Shown here piece by piece: positions 8,790 through 17,823 of a stretch of DNA of 64,000 nt. The notes below the pieces were generated by a model, which was not told the DNA's origin, searched no databases, and worked only from the letters and a program-made list of their open reading frames with translations. Source of the stretch: Nitrobacter sp. 62-23 (GTDB lineage: Bacteria > Pseudomonadota > Alphaproteobacteria > Rhizobiales > Xanthobacteraceae); assembly GCF_001897285.1 (NCBI RefSeq), contig NZ_MKSM01000064.1:72372-136371 (forward strand). Reading direction: 5' to 3'. Every line of letters starts with the position of its first letter. Position 1 is the first letter of the stretch. The position numbers and the translations under genes were made by a program.

Positions 8790-10389
8790 CGAGGTCACCA
8801 TCGGAGAATTCAAAAATCTCCGAGATTTGCGCGTCGATTTTGACGAGAGCTCTTCTTGCACCGTGCTGGTTGGTGAGAACGGCGCGGGTAAATCGAATCT
8901 GATCGAGGCCCTGTCGCTGATCTTCCGGAACCTCGATTTGGATCAGGAAGCGCCGTTTGCATACCATCTCAAATATCGCTGCCGCGATCACGATATCGAA
9001 ATTCGCGCCCAGGCAGATCAATATCCACTATTCTGGTCGAAGGAACATTCAGAACAAGAGTACCGTGAACTACCGCGCAAGCGCTTCATGGCGGAAGATC
9101 CGGACGGTCGTCCCCTCTATCGGCCAGCCTTCGTGTTTGGCTATTACTCTGGACCGAGTGACAGGCTTGCCTCGATATATGAGAAGCATCGGGAGCGGTA
9201 CTACAGCTGGATCATTAAAGCCCCTGCCCAACGCGGCAAGAAGTTAGCTGATCCTAACAGCCTACGACGCCTCTTTTACGCGCAAACTCTTCACGGTCAA
9301 TTCGCACTCATCGCGTTCTTCATGGAAATGACGACCGCGTCGGACGACGACCGATCATTCTTGCGCGACCATCTCCAGATCGATGGCCTCGATAGCGTTC
9401 TGTTCGCGCTTAAGCGTCCCCCCTGGAACCGCAAGGGCGGTGATCCACGTTTCTGGAACGCCGTCGGGGAGGTCCAAGAATTCCTCAGCCGTCTCTACGA
9501 AAGAGCTATGTTGCCGATCCGGATGGATCGGCGCATCGCCGTTGACCTCACGAAAAACCCGGCGGTCGAGAGCCTCTATCTTTTCCTGGCCCAACCTGAA
9601 GCACTCGCCGAAGTCTACAAATCCTATGGCAATCAGTACGCATTCTTTACCGCGCTTGAGAGTATGCACCTCTCCAAAGTATTGGGCGAAGTGCGAACGC
9701 GCGTTCGTATGACGCCCGCCGCCGGCGGTGGCGAAGTCACTTATCGCGATCTCAGCGAAGGAGAGCAGCAACTTTTGCTCGTTCTTGGCCTACTGAAATT
9801 CACAGCTCGCGACGAAGCCCTTTTCCTACTGGACGAGCCCGACACTCATCTTAACCCGGCTTGGAGCACACAGTATCTGGCTTTCTTGGACCGCTTCATT
9901 CGCGGCCGGGACAGTTGCCATATCGTCATGTCGACACATGATCCGCTGGTCTTCGCAGGCTTGGAAAGAGCGCAAGTACAGATTTTTCGGCGAGACAGCC
10001 AAGGGCGGGCCATTGCCGAGCTTCCCGACCAAGATCCCCGCGGAATGGGCGTCGCGGCTATTCTGACCAGCGATCTCTTTCGACTGCGATCAACGCTTGA
10101 CCCAAAGACACAGGCTGACCTGGATCGCCAACGTATCCTTGCGATGAAGTCCGAGCTCACACCTGAGGAAGAGGAGGAAATGCGACTCCTAAAGGAGGAT
10201 TTGCGGGGACGCGGCTTTGATCAAACGATTAGAGATCCGCTCTACCATCAATTTCTCAAGGCATGGACTGAACACGAGGATCCAGCCTGGCGGCACGCCG
10301 TTGAATTGACTGCGGAGCAACGTGAGCAACGCGCGCAACTCGCAGCGCGGATCGTCGCCGATCTTCGACGTGAGAATGGGGCGCATTGA
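8779..10389 (+). CDS. ptuA: Septu-like ATPase (PtuA family)
   Basis: 536 residues from the ATG at 8779, which overlaps the end of hsdS. It is an SMC/RecF-like ABC ATPase: Walker A GENGAGKS (32-39), ABC signature LSEGEQ (325-330), Walker B FLLDEPD (about 349-355) and H-loop STHD (385-388). A glutamate-rich helix follows (PEEEEEMRLLKEDL). ATPases of this type pair with an HNH nuclease in the Septu defence system, and here an HNH protein is encoded directly downstream. The gene sits between hsdS and hsdM with overlapping ends, so it is translated with the modification genes. It could also be called an OLD-like ATPase, but no Toprim domain is present. Confidence 0.8.
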   Translation: MRLDEVTIGEFKNLRDLRVDFDESSSCTVLVGENGAGKSNLIEALSLIFRNLDLDQEAPFAYHLKYRCRDHDIEIRAQADQYPLFWSKEHSEQEYRELPRKRFMAEDPDGRPLYRPAFVFGYYSGPSDRLASIYEKHRERYYSWIIKAPAQRGKKLADPNSLRRLFYAQTLHGQFALIAFFMEMTTASDDDRSFLRDHLQIDGLDSVLFALKRPPWNRKGGDPRFWNAVGEVQEFLSRLYERAMLPIRMDRRIAVDLTKNPAVESLYLFLAQPEALAEVYKSYGNQYAFFTALESMHLSKVLGEVRTRVRMTPAAGGGEVTYRDLSEGEQQLLLVLGLLKFTARDEALFLLDEPDTHLNPAWSTQYLAFLDRFIRGRDSCHIVMSTHDPLVFAGLERAQVQIFRRDSQGRAIAELPDQDPRGMGVAAILTSDLFRLRSTLDPKTQADLDRQRILAMKSELTPEEEEEMRLLKEDLRGRGFDQTIRDPLYHQFLKAWTEHEDPAWRHAVELTAEQREQRAQLAARIVADLRRENGAH

Positions 10390-10394
10390 GCAAG

Positions 10395-11243
10395 ATGCGT
10401 TTCATTAATCTCGAGGCGATTCTTCCCCATATCCGTGAACTGTTAGCGGACCTACAGGCCGCTCAACAGACAGTCATGGCTGAAGCGGATCCGAAGCGCC
10501 GTGCCGCACTAATCAACAACCATCAGGCGCGCTGGACAGCGCTCCGCGAGGCGTTCGAAACGGTCTCATTCGGCAAATGCTGGTACACCGAATGCAAGAC
10601 TCCAGGTGCGGACAACGATATCGATCACTTCCGGCCGAAGCTCGCGGTGAAGGAGGATCGAGGACACCCAGGTTACTATTGGCTTGCGTTCGATTGGCGA
10701 AATATGCGCCTCAGCTGTCAACGTGCGAACCGACCGCGGCGCGCGCGGGGCGCGAGAGTCGCCGGCGGCAAAGCCGATCATTTCCCGCTCCTTCCGGCAG
10801 GAGTACGAGCGCTAGCGCCCGTAGACAATTTGAATCTCGAATGTCCGGCGTTGCTCGATCCTACCCATCCGGGCGACCCGATCCTCCTTTCGTTCAAGCC
10901 AAATGGTGAAATCGACCTCTCTCCGGAATACAGAAACAATCCCATCGCCGAAGCCAAGATCGACGCGAGCCGTCTAGGTCTGCATCTCAATTGGCCCAAG
11001 TTCGTAGAAGCCCGCTTGACACTGTACAACCTCATCGAGCGTACCGTTGAAAGAGGCCAGCGTGAGGCTCCTCCCGACTTCAACGGCATGCCCGTGGCCA
11101 GTGAGGCTTTCAAGGATTCCATTCGCGACCTGCATGGCTTTATGAATCAGCGCGAAGAGTATTCGTCTGCGGCCCGAGTATATGTCGAGTCGTTCAAGCA
11201 TGTGTGGTGGGTTCGGGACGTTGTACTGAGGTTACCGCAATGA
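10395..11243 (+). CDS. ptuB: HNH endonuclease, Septu-like (PtuB family)
   Basis: 282 residues from the ATG at 10395; a TTG at 10386 overlapping the ATPase stop is an alternative start. The zinc/HNH core is visible: C62-x4-C67, D77-H78-F-R-P-K, then FDWRN with C108 and N112, and a later DHFP. In Septu, PtuB is the effector that degrades nucleic acid when the PtuA ATPase complex senses infection. It ends in a 4-base overlap with hsdM (ATGA). The tight packing of hsdS-ptuA-ptuB-hsdM argues that all four act together. Confidence 0.8.
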   Translation: MRFINLEAILPHIRELLADLQAAQQTVMAEADPKRRAALINNHQARWTALREAFETVSFGKCWYTECKTPGADNDIDHFRPKLAVKEDRGHPGYYWLAFDWRNMRLSCQRANRPRRARGARVAGGKADHFPLLPAGVRALAPVDNLNLECPALLDPTHPGDPILLSFKPNGEIDLSPEYRNNPIAEAKIDASRLGLHLNWPKFVEARLTLYNLIERTVERGQREAPPDFNGMPVASEAFKDSIRDLHGFMNQREEYSSAARVYVESFKHVWWVRDVVLRLPQ

Positions 11244-12721
11244 CAGACAGCCGCACAGGTACGGAGAGTGCAGCTGCCCTCATCCGCAAGCTCTGGCAAT
11301 ACTGCAACGTTCTACGGGACGATGGCCTCTCTTATCCGGACTACGTTGAACAGCTGACATATCTACTGTTTCTGAAAATGGCAGACGAGCAAGAGGGTGG
11401 GCTTGTTCCGAAGAAATATGGATGGCGCTCGTTGGACGGCCTCGACGCGGAGGCGATGCATCGCCAATACGCCCGCATTTTGGTCGCTCTTGGCAAGCAC
11501 GGCGGCATGCTCGGTCTCATCTTCGGAAATGCGAAGAACAAAATTCGCGATCCAGCAAAACTACGCCTTCTAATCGTTGACTTGATCGGGCAGACCGAGT
11601 GGACCGGGCTATCAACCGATGTGAAGGGCGATGCTTATGAGGGGCTCCTTGAGAAGAACGCACGTGACACAAAAAGCGGTGCCGGCCAATATTTCACGCC
11701 ACGTCCGCTGATCGAAGCCATTGTAGAGTGCGTGAACCCACAACTCGGTGAAGTTATCTGCGATCCAGCATGTGGAACTGCGGGTTTCCTTCTAGCTGCA
11801 CACGATTACCTGCAACGCGAGAATCCGCGGATGACGCGTAGCCAACGAACTAAACTAGCCACCAAATCCATCCGCGGCGTTGAACTCGTCGAGGAGGTTG
11901 CACGGCTCGCTACGATGAACCTTCTGCTTCACGGTGTAGGCGGTAACGACGACAACGAACTGCCGGTGGCGTGCGAAGACAGTTTGAAAGAGCCTCCGAA
12001 AGCCCAGGCCAATATCGTCCTAACCAATCCGCCCTTCGGTACTAAAGGAAGTGTGACTTATGCCCAAGAGCGCCGCGGACCGAGAAACGACGATACGCTT
12101 ACGATTGTCCGCCCCGATTTTTGGGTTCAGACGGCCAACAAGCAACTGAACTTCTTGCAGCACATCTTTGCTGTGCTTAAGCCGGGCGGACGAGCGGCTG
12201 TTGTCGTTCCTGACAATGTCCTCTTCGAAACCGGAGCCGCATCCGCTGTTCGGCGACGCCTCCTTGAATCGTGCCGAATTCATGCTTTGCTTCGTCTTCC
12301 ATCGGGCCTGTTCTATGCTCAAGGCGTCAAATCAAACGTCATATTCTTTGACAAACCGCGCAAGGTCGAAATAGATCGTCCTGCCGAGCAGATCTGGGTC
12401 TACGACCTTCGCTCGGACAAGCGCTTTTCCTTAAAGACGAAGCCCCTACAACGAGAAGATCTAAAAGAATTCGTGACATTGTTCAGGGCAGGATTCCAGT
12501 CCGACGTCCACGTAGCCGGCGCCCAAGCAGCGTCGCGGCTCCGCAGCTTCGGCACGGCCCAGATCTTGTCGACGCCGGATTGTCGTTTGGATCTCGCGTG
12601 GGATGATCCTTTCATGCAGCAGCGGACGCCGGGCTTGGCGCGACTGGAGGAAATTTCGCGACTCGTTACTGAGGACCTCCAGCGAGCGCTAGCTCTGATC
12701 TCCAAGCCGCCGTCCGGTTAA
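11240..12721 (+). CDS. hsdM: Type I restriction-modification methyltransferase subunit
   Basis: 493 residues from the ATG at 11240. HsdM transfers a methyl group from S-adenosylmethionine to adenine in the HsdS target. It has the N-terminal helical domain (to about residue 145), the GQYFTPRPLI segment (149-158), the SAM-binding motif DPACGTAGF (175-183) and the catalytic NPPF (263-266). The length is normal for the family. It is the last gene of the four-gene operon. No hsdR restriction gene follows: the next 279 bases are non-coding and the next gene is an AlbA_2 protein. Confidence 0.92.
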   Translation: MTDSRTGTESAAALIRKLWQYCNVLRDDGLSYPDYVEQLTYLLFLKMADEQEGGLVPKKYGWRSLDGLDAEAMHRQYARILVALGKHGGMLGLIFGNAKNKIRDPAKLRLLIVDLIGQTEWTGLSTDVKGDAYEGLLEKNARDTKSGAGQYFTPRPLIEAIVECVNPQLGEVICDPACGTAGFLLAAHDYLQRENPRMTRSQRTKLATKSIRGVELVEEVARLATMNLLLHGVGGNDDNELPVACEDSLKEPPKAQANIVLTNPPFGTKGSVTYAQERRGPRNDDTLTIVRPDFWVQTANKQLNFLQHIFAVLKPGGRAAVVVPDNVLFETGAASAVRRRLLESCRIHALLRLPSGLFYAQGVKSNVIFFDKPRKVEIDRPAEQIWVYDLRSDKRFSLKTKPLQREDLKEFVTLFRAGFQSDVHVAGAQAASRLRSFGTAQILSTPDCRLDLAWDDPFMQQRTPGLARLEEISRLVTEDLQRALALISKPPSG

Positions 12722-13000
12722 TGGATATAGGCTGATTCTGGGCGCCTTCTGAGGCACACGTGTCACCCCCATTCCACAACGCGTCGGTGCGCTCCTCGAA
12801 GAGCCGTTCGCAGTGATACTCGGCCTGAAAGCGTTCGCTAAACCACTCTGGCGGTCGCCCTGCCCGCCAGCCATATAGATGGTGAACGGGCCGGTGCGAT
12901 ACGTAGTGGCGGATGCCATGCCGATCGATCACGGACATGCTTAAAACGATTTGACAATTGCATTGACGCGGCGCGGCCACTCTATTGCCTCGAGGGAACT
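12722..13000. other. Gap of 279 bases without a confirmed gene
   Basis: On the minus strand a frame spanning 12666-12980 contains a segment rich in aromatic and charged residues (HHLYGWRAGRPPEWFSERF), which might be a decayed gene piece, but it overlaps the end of hsdM and I recognise no family. The promoter for the 13001 gene should lie here. Confidence 0.3.
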
Positions 13001-14410
13001 ATGGCTTCTGTTGACTTATCGGATCTATTAGCGGGGACGAGCGAGAACCTTGGCATTGAGTTCAAGGCGTGGATGGACACGGGGGACGGTGAGGCTCGCG
13101 CAAAGCTTGCCCGTCACATAGCCGCCCTAGCTAATCATGGCGGCGGCTATTTGATTTTTGGCGTGGATGACAAGACAAGAATGCCTCTTGGAAAGACCGA
13201 GCTGGAGCTTAGCCTGTTCAGCCAAGATGCGATCACCGGTATCGTTAAGAAATATCTCGATCCACGGATACAGTTGCTCGTCGAACACGTCGTGCATGAA
13301 GGTGTGACGTATCCGGTCGTTGTGGTTCCGCCACATGGCGCGCGCCCGGTCGTTGCGATAGCTGATGGACCGCAGGATATCCGGCATCGCTCGATTGGCG
13401 TGACCCAGGGAACGATCTATATCCGCGCGCCGGGACCAGAGAGCACGCCCATCCGCAGCCCGGACGACTGGAACGCGCTACTCGATCGCTGCCTCTCTCA
13501 TCGGAGTGATCTTCTCGGCAGTGTGTTGCGCCAGTCGCTTGCTCGACAATCGAAGCCGGGAGAACAGGCTATTGGCCTCCTGCGGGCGGCGCTCGATGAC
13601 ACAGCGCAGGATTTCACGGCGCAGACACGACTTCTGGCAGAGAGGGTTGATCCAGAATACCGGGATGACATTCTGCGAGCTGGCACCAACTACTCGAGTC
13701 TCGGCTACGCACTTGTCGGGAGCGATGGAGCTCTCATCGAAATTCCTAATCCGCGCGCACTGAACGAGCGTGTTTCGATCGAAATGCACCGCTATGCGAA
13801 TTTTGGGTGGAGTTCTTTTCTGCCTCTAAACGTCGCGGAGCGCGCACCGCAGGTTCGTACGTCGACACTGGCGGGCGAGGAGGTAACGTATCTGGAGGGA
13901 ATGCGGGTTGAGAATACCAGCCTGATCTCGAGCGCGTTCGACTACTGGCGAATCTATGAACGTGGAATTTGCGTGAGTGTTGAGTCTTACCGAGATGATT
14001 GGCGACGCGCAGGCGATGAGGCACCACCGCACCTGACACCGATGTGGATCTTGATTACAATACATTCGCTCCTCGCTCATGCCCGCCTCGTCGGGCTGGA
14101 GATCTCGGGGGTGACTCAGGTGGTGATCCGAATGGAGTGGCGTGGCCTAAAGGGCCGAATGCTAGCATGGGACCATTTTCGTCATGTCGCAGGCGGCGGG
14201 ACTTTGGCTGACGATCGCTTCCCAAAGAACATCGTCTTAGACTGGGCGCTGTTACGAGACAGCTACTTTGAAGCGCTGCGTCGGGTTGCCTTGCCCTTCT
14301 TTCAGATTTTCGGCAACGTCGGCTGGTTCAATCCTGACGACTGGCTAACGCGTGAGGCGGTAGAAAGGGAGTTTTCCCGGACCGGAGCGAACACAGTCAA
14401 GTTGCTTTAA
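13001..14410 (+). CDS. AlbA_2 (Schlafen-like) domain protein
   Basis: 469 residues. Residues about 12-60 match the AlbA_2 nucleic-acid-binding domain: SENLGIEFKAW, then ARHIAALANHGGGYLIFGVDD, the usual E...K and ANxxGGxLxxGVxD pattern shared with Schlafen proteins and with several putative transcription factors. The long C-terminal part (about 190-469) is not recognised. The next gene starts one base after its stop (TAA-G-ATG), so the two are translationally coupled and probably form a two-component defence or toxin-antitoxin-like module in this island. Confidence 0.75.
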   Translation: MASVDLSDLLAGTSENLGIEFKAWMDTGDGEARAKLARHIAALANHGGGYLIFGVDDKTRMPLGKTELELSLFSQDAITGIVKKYLDPRIQLLVEHVVHEGVTYPVVVVPPHGARPVVAIADGPQDIRHRSIGVTQGTIYIRAPGPESTPIRSPDDWNALLDRCLSHRSDLLGSVLRQSLARQSKPGEQAIGLLRAALDDTAQDFTAQTRLLAERVDPEYRDDILRAGTNYSSLGYALVGSDGALIEIPNPRALNERVSIEMHRYANFGWSSFLPLNVAERAPQVRTSTLAGEEVTYLEGMRVENTSLISSAFDYWRIYERGICVSVESYRDDWRRAGDEAPPHLTPMWILITIHSLLAHARLVGLEISGVTQVVIRMEWRGLKGRMLAWDHFRHVAGGGTLADDRFPKNIVLDWALLRDSYFEALRRVALPFFQIFGNVGWFNPDDWLTREAVEREFSRTGANTVKLL

Positions 14411-14411
14411 G

Positions 14412-15230
14412 ATGTCAGACGAAGGGGCGCGCTCCATGTACTTTTCCGACGACGCCTTGAAGCAGCTTGCCGACGGCTACGCCGCGTTCGGCGGAAAGCT
14501 CAATGCGCTGCTCGAAAAATACATTCTACTAGAGTTGAAGAACCGACGTGCGCGGGAATTCGCCCAACAAGGATTTCCGCGGCGTTTGAAAGTTATGGCT
14601 CGGTGCATCACCAACGTTTTCGAAGCGATCCCGCCGGACCGAACTGAACTGCCCTCGCGCGATGAACTGACCGACGCAACGATTAATATTCAAAGCTTCA
14701 TTTTCAACGTGTTTGGAGCAATCGATAATCTTGCGTGGATTTGGATGGCGGAGAATGGACAGAAGCGTGCCGACGGTACGCCAATTCGAGACGGTTACGT
14801 TGGCTTGGGGCCTGACAATACGGCAGTCCGCGGCACGCTCTCACAGGAATTGCAGGACTATCTCAAGACGCTTGACGATTGGTTCCGTTATCTCACAGGA
14901 TTGAGGCACGCCCTCGCTCATCGAATTCCGCTCTACATCCCCCCGTACGTGATCGAGGAGAAAGATGAAGCCGCTTACCGCGACTTCGAGGCAAAAATGG
15001 CCGAAGCTGGACGGAATGGCGATTTCAAGGAGTACGATCGGCTATCGGCTGAGCAGCTTCGGCTCGGTCGATTTCGGCCGTGGATACAGCATTCCTTCCA
15101 GGAGAATGCCAAGCCATTAGTTTTCCACGCCCAGATGCTGGCGGACTTCAATACAGTAGACGAAATGGCGCTAAAGATGCTCGGCGAATATGTCTCCTTA
15201 GCGAATGGCGGGTTCACTCGGCTAGCTTAG
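14412..15230 (+). CDS. HEPN-like hypothetical protein
   Basis: 272 residues, all-helical by inspection. Residues 165-170 (R-HALA-H) fit the R-x4-H catalytic motif of HEPN ribonucleases, set in a helix preceded by WFRYLTGL and followed by RIPLYIPPY; an aromatic helix at about 95-112 (FIFNVFGAIDNLAWIW) could be the partner helix. HEPN proteins in defence loci are often toxic RNases controlled by a partner, and the AlbA_2 gene immediately upstream would be that partner. The family assignment is from the motif only. The 3' end overlaps the convergent ietS gene by 4 bases. Confidence 0.6.
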   Translation: MSDEGARSMYFSDDALKQLADGYAAFGGKLNALLEKYILLELKNRRAREFAQQGFPRRLKVMARCITNVFEAIPPDRTELPSRDELTDATINIQSFIFNVFGAIDNLAWIWMAENGQKRADGTPIRDGYVGLGPDNTAVRGTLSQELQDYLKTLDDWFRYLTGLRHALAHRIPLYIPPYVIEEKDEAAYRDFEAKMAEAGRNGDFKEYDRLSAEQLRLGRFRPWIQHSFQENAKPLVFHAQMLADFNTVDEMALKMLGEYVSLANGGFTRLA

Positions 15231-17770
15231 CTGATGGAAACTTGCAGTTCCTTCACCTCGACTTGGGTTGCGATCTCTGAATAGAGATCGACGGCTTGAC
15301 CGGGTGCCGAAATCGAGATGAGCAAGGAATAGCGCGCCTTGTCGGTCACCCGTTTTTGGCCGACGTGCGATTTCCACCATCCCCCAACAGGATACACCGC
15401 AATAGCATCATGCCCGGCGAGCTCGATCGCTGGCCCTCGCCATAGATCGCAGTGAAGCGAACCCGCCTGAATCGCCTTGGGGCCGAGCAACCAGTAGCTT
15501 TTCTCGCCCTCCGACTCGGTCCCGTCCTTGGCCTGGCTCGCGGAGATGCGGCTCTTGAAATGCGCGTCTGTTTCTGTTCGCTTCTTCATGGCGAAGCGAA
15601 GTCCGAATGAGCGATAAGTATCGGGTCGTGTCGCAGCCTTGCCGGTCAGGTTCGGCTCAATGAAATATGAAAGCGTCACCTTCATCATGACGCTCTCGTT
15701 CTCAATTCCCTCCAGCACTGTTTGCGGCCACGGAAGGTCGTAAAAATGCATCTCATTGAAGACGCCGCTCCGACCATCCGCGCTGAACGCGAAAGGTTGG
15801 ATCTCGGCTTCAGCGACGAGCGTGACGTCATTACTTGCTGAAAGGATCGCGCGCTCGATGTCTGGCACGCCGAAACCGACCTCGCGCAAGATTTGCTGTT
15901 TCTCGGCCTTCGATCCGCTCTTCCAGCTCGCGCCACGCCCAATGAATTTTCTCCGGATCGGTTGCGGCCATTGCGCCGAGTCGATCGTGAGGGCGCGATG
16001 CGTCTCGGGCCAATGCGTCGGCAGTGCGGCCTGCAGCCTGCCCATGAAATTGCCGGCCATTCCGATGGCCGCACTCGTCGCCCAGAACGGGACCAGCGGC
16101 TCCGCCACGACGTCGGATCCCGGCGCCAGCAGCGAGACCGACGGTCCCCAGCCGCAAAAACCCGAAGTATCGGAGAGCATGTTGCCGGCCTCGAACAGCA
16201 CTTCCGGCTTAATCGGTGCAAGGTCGTCGGGAAGCAACTGCGAGCCACGGCTGAAGGGGCTGCGATGGTTGGCAGGAACAACCGGCTCAAGGTCTGGCGG
16301 CGGTGCGGGAGGCTGCTCTTTCCGCGTAAAGCCTCCGATGGTCAGCGCGTTCCAGCTCTGCGCCGGATCTTCGAGTGACTGGGACAGTACCACATCCACC
16401 ATCATTCCGCCGGAGACGTTGCCGGTGGCCGTCAGCACCAAACGTTTCGGACGCTCCGATGCAGGGACGCCATTGGCCGGATCACCGGGCATCGACCCGG
16501 CCGCAACTTGATCGAGCGCTCCGCTCCATGTGGACGGACGATCGGGCGGAAAATCGGTGGCCGTGGTGGCGATGCAGAAGCTACGGCGCACATTCGGACG
16601 GGCGATCTCGACCAGGGCGACTGCACCTTGCGTCACGACGCCGTAGCTCGGCGGCGTTGTCGGCGGAAAGCCATTTGGCGGAAGCAGCTTCATGGACTCG
16701 GCGGCGTGAGTGAGCGCTACGGGCTGCGCGTCGTTCATCAGCGGCTCAAGATCGCCATAGAGCACGAGGCCGGCCAGCGGCGTTCCGTGGCCACCATCCG
16801 GATGATGATCATCCACGCTCCACGCTGTGTCGTAGGCCCAGGCACCCGCCAGGCCAGGTGCGATCAACGGATGAGCTGCATTCACGCCGGTATCGAGGGC
16901 GCATATCGCCGGCACGTCCCCGGCCGGCGACGTCACGCGACTGGCAAGCTCCGCCACCCAGTCGTGTTGCCCCAATCCGGTCGCGCCGCGTTCAAGGAAC
17001 GGCTCGATGGTGCCCGTCGCTCGTCTGATCTCGGTGACCGCACCAGGTACGCGCGCCGCAAAGGCAACGAGCGCGGCGGCCGCAGCATGGACAAACAGCA
17101 CTGTGGTATCGGGAAAGACAAGTCGGTCGGCGTGAACATCGAGATTAGCGCCGCGTGCCAGTTCAGCAAGCCGATCCCCGATTACAATCGGTTGGCGAAC
17201 CCAAAGCTCCCACCAGACGAGATCGGGTGCAGCCAGATCGACATCGGCGCTGAAGAGCGAACGGGCTTCGGTCATACGGACGGTTTCGACGGCCTCGAAG
17301 CGATCGACGTGTGGCCGACGCTGATTGCCCGGGTCGCGGCCGTAGTCCGTGATCCGTGTTCGCAGAAACTCACGCGCGTCATCCGGTACGAAAAGGAGCG
17401 CGCTTTCCGTCCTGTCGTCGTTCCGCTCGGAGCGCAACACGACAACATCCTGTGTTGGGAACTCAAGAGTGGACGGCACCTTGATGGCTTTCGTTCGCGA
17501 CCCCTCCGCCGGCGGAACGGTGGTCACTTCAACGATCGTACCGCGCCTCAAGCCAGGGACGGGAAGTCGCGCATCGGCACCCGGTGCTGGCAGATCCCCC
17601 AACGCCACAGCAAGCTGATCGAGAATCGTTGCCGCATGCGCGGCATAGTCCTCGCGCAGCGGTTTGCGTTCCTGATTGCGGACCGGGAACGTGTAAGCCG
17701 CCGTTTCGCGAAAGGCGTTGATTGAAATGTGTGCGCGATTTTTTGCGCCGTAATCGTCAGGCTCCGCCAT
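15227..17770 (-). CDS. ietS: IetS-like subtilisin-family serine protease
   Basis: 847 residues, an S8 peptidase. The catalytic triad is visible: D293 (ALDTGVNAAHP), H328 (GGHGTPLAGL) and S566 (ATSAAIGMAGNFMG), with the oxyanion asparagine N451 (ATGNVSGG). It lacks a signal peptide, so it acts inside the cell. The adjacent upstream gene encodes an AAA ATPase. This pair matches IetA/IetS, described on Agrobacterium Ti plasmids as a stability (toxin-antitoxin) module and later as an anti-phage system. The first 280 residues are a family-specific N-terminal region. Confidence 0.88.
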   Translation of the reverse strand: MAEPDDYGAKNRAHISINAFRETAAYTFPVRNQERKPLREDYAAHAATILDQLAVALGDLPAPGADARLPVPGLRRGTIVEVTTVPPAEGSRTKAIKVPSTLEFPTQDVVVLRSERNDDRTESALLFVPDDAREFLRTRITDYGRDPGNQRRPHVDRFEAVETVRMTEARSLFSADVDLAAPDLVWWELWVRQPIVIGDRLAELARGANLDVHADRLVFPDTTVLFVHAAAAALVAFAARVPGAVTEIRRATGTIEPFLERGATGLGQHDWVAELASRVTSPAGDVPAICALDTGVNAAHPLIAPGLAGAWAYDTAWSVDDHHPDGGHGTPLAGLVLYGDLEPLMNDAQPVALTHAAESMKLLPPNGFPPTTPPSYGVVTQGAVALVEIARPNVRRSFCIATTATDFPPDRPSTWSGALDQVAAGSMPGDPANGVPASERPKRLVLTATGNVSGGMMVDVVLSQSLEDPAQSWNALTIGGFTRKEQPPAPPPDLEPVVPANHRSPFSRGSQLLPDDLAPIKPEVLFEAGNMLSDTSGFCGWGPSVSLLAPGSDVVAEPLVPFWATSAAIGMAGNFMGRLQAALPTHWPETHRALTIDSAQWPQPIRRKFIGRGASWKSGSKAEKQQILREVGFGVPDIERAILSASNDVTLVAEAEIQPFAFSADGRSGVFNEMHFYDLPWPQTVLEGIENESVMMKVTLSYFIEPNLTGKAATRPDTYRSFGLRFAMKKRTETDAHFKSRISASQAKDGTESEGEKSYWLLGPKAIQAGSLHCDLWRGPAIELAGHDAIAVYPVGGWWKSHVGQKRVTDKARYSLLISISAPGQAVDLYSEIATQVEVKELQVSIS

Positions 17771-17823
17771 GAGACCCTACTTGTCGATGAGTTGTTCCTT
17801 CGCCTCCGGTCAGCGGAGCCTCC

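Noticed and set aside
12722-13000. Possible hsdR remnant after hsdM
   Set aside because: The minus-strand frame shows no helicase or nuclease motif and no similarity I recognise.
16508-17725. Long plus-strand frame (405 codons) opposite ietS
   Set aside because: Antisense shadow of the protease gene, rich in arginine and glycine, with no family match.
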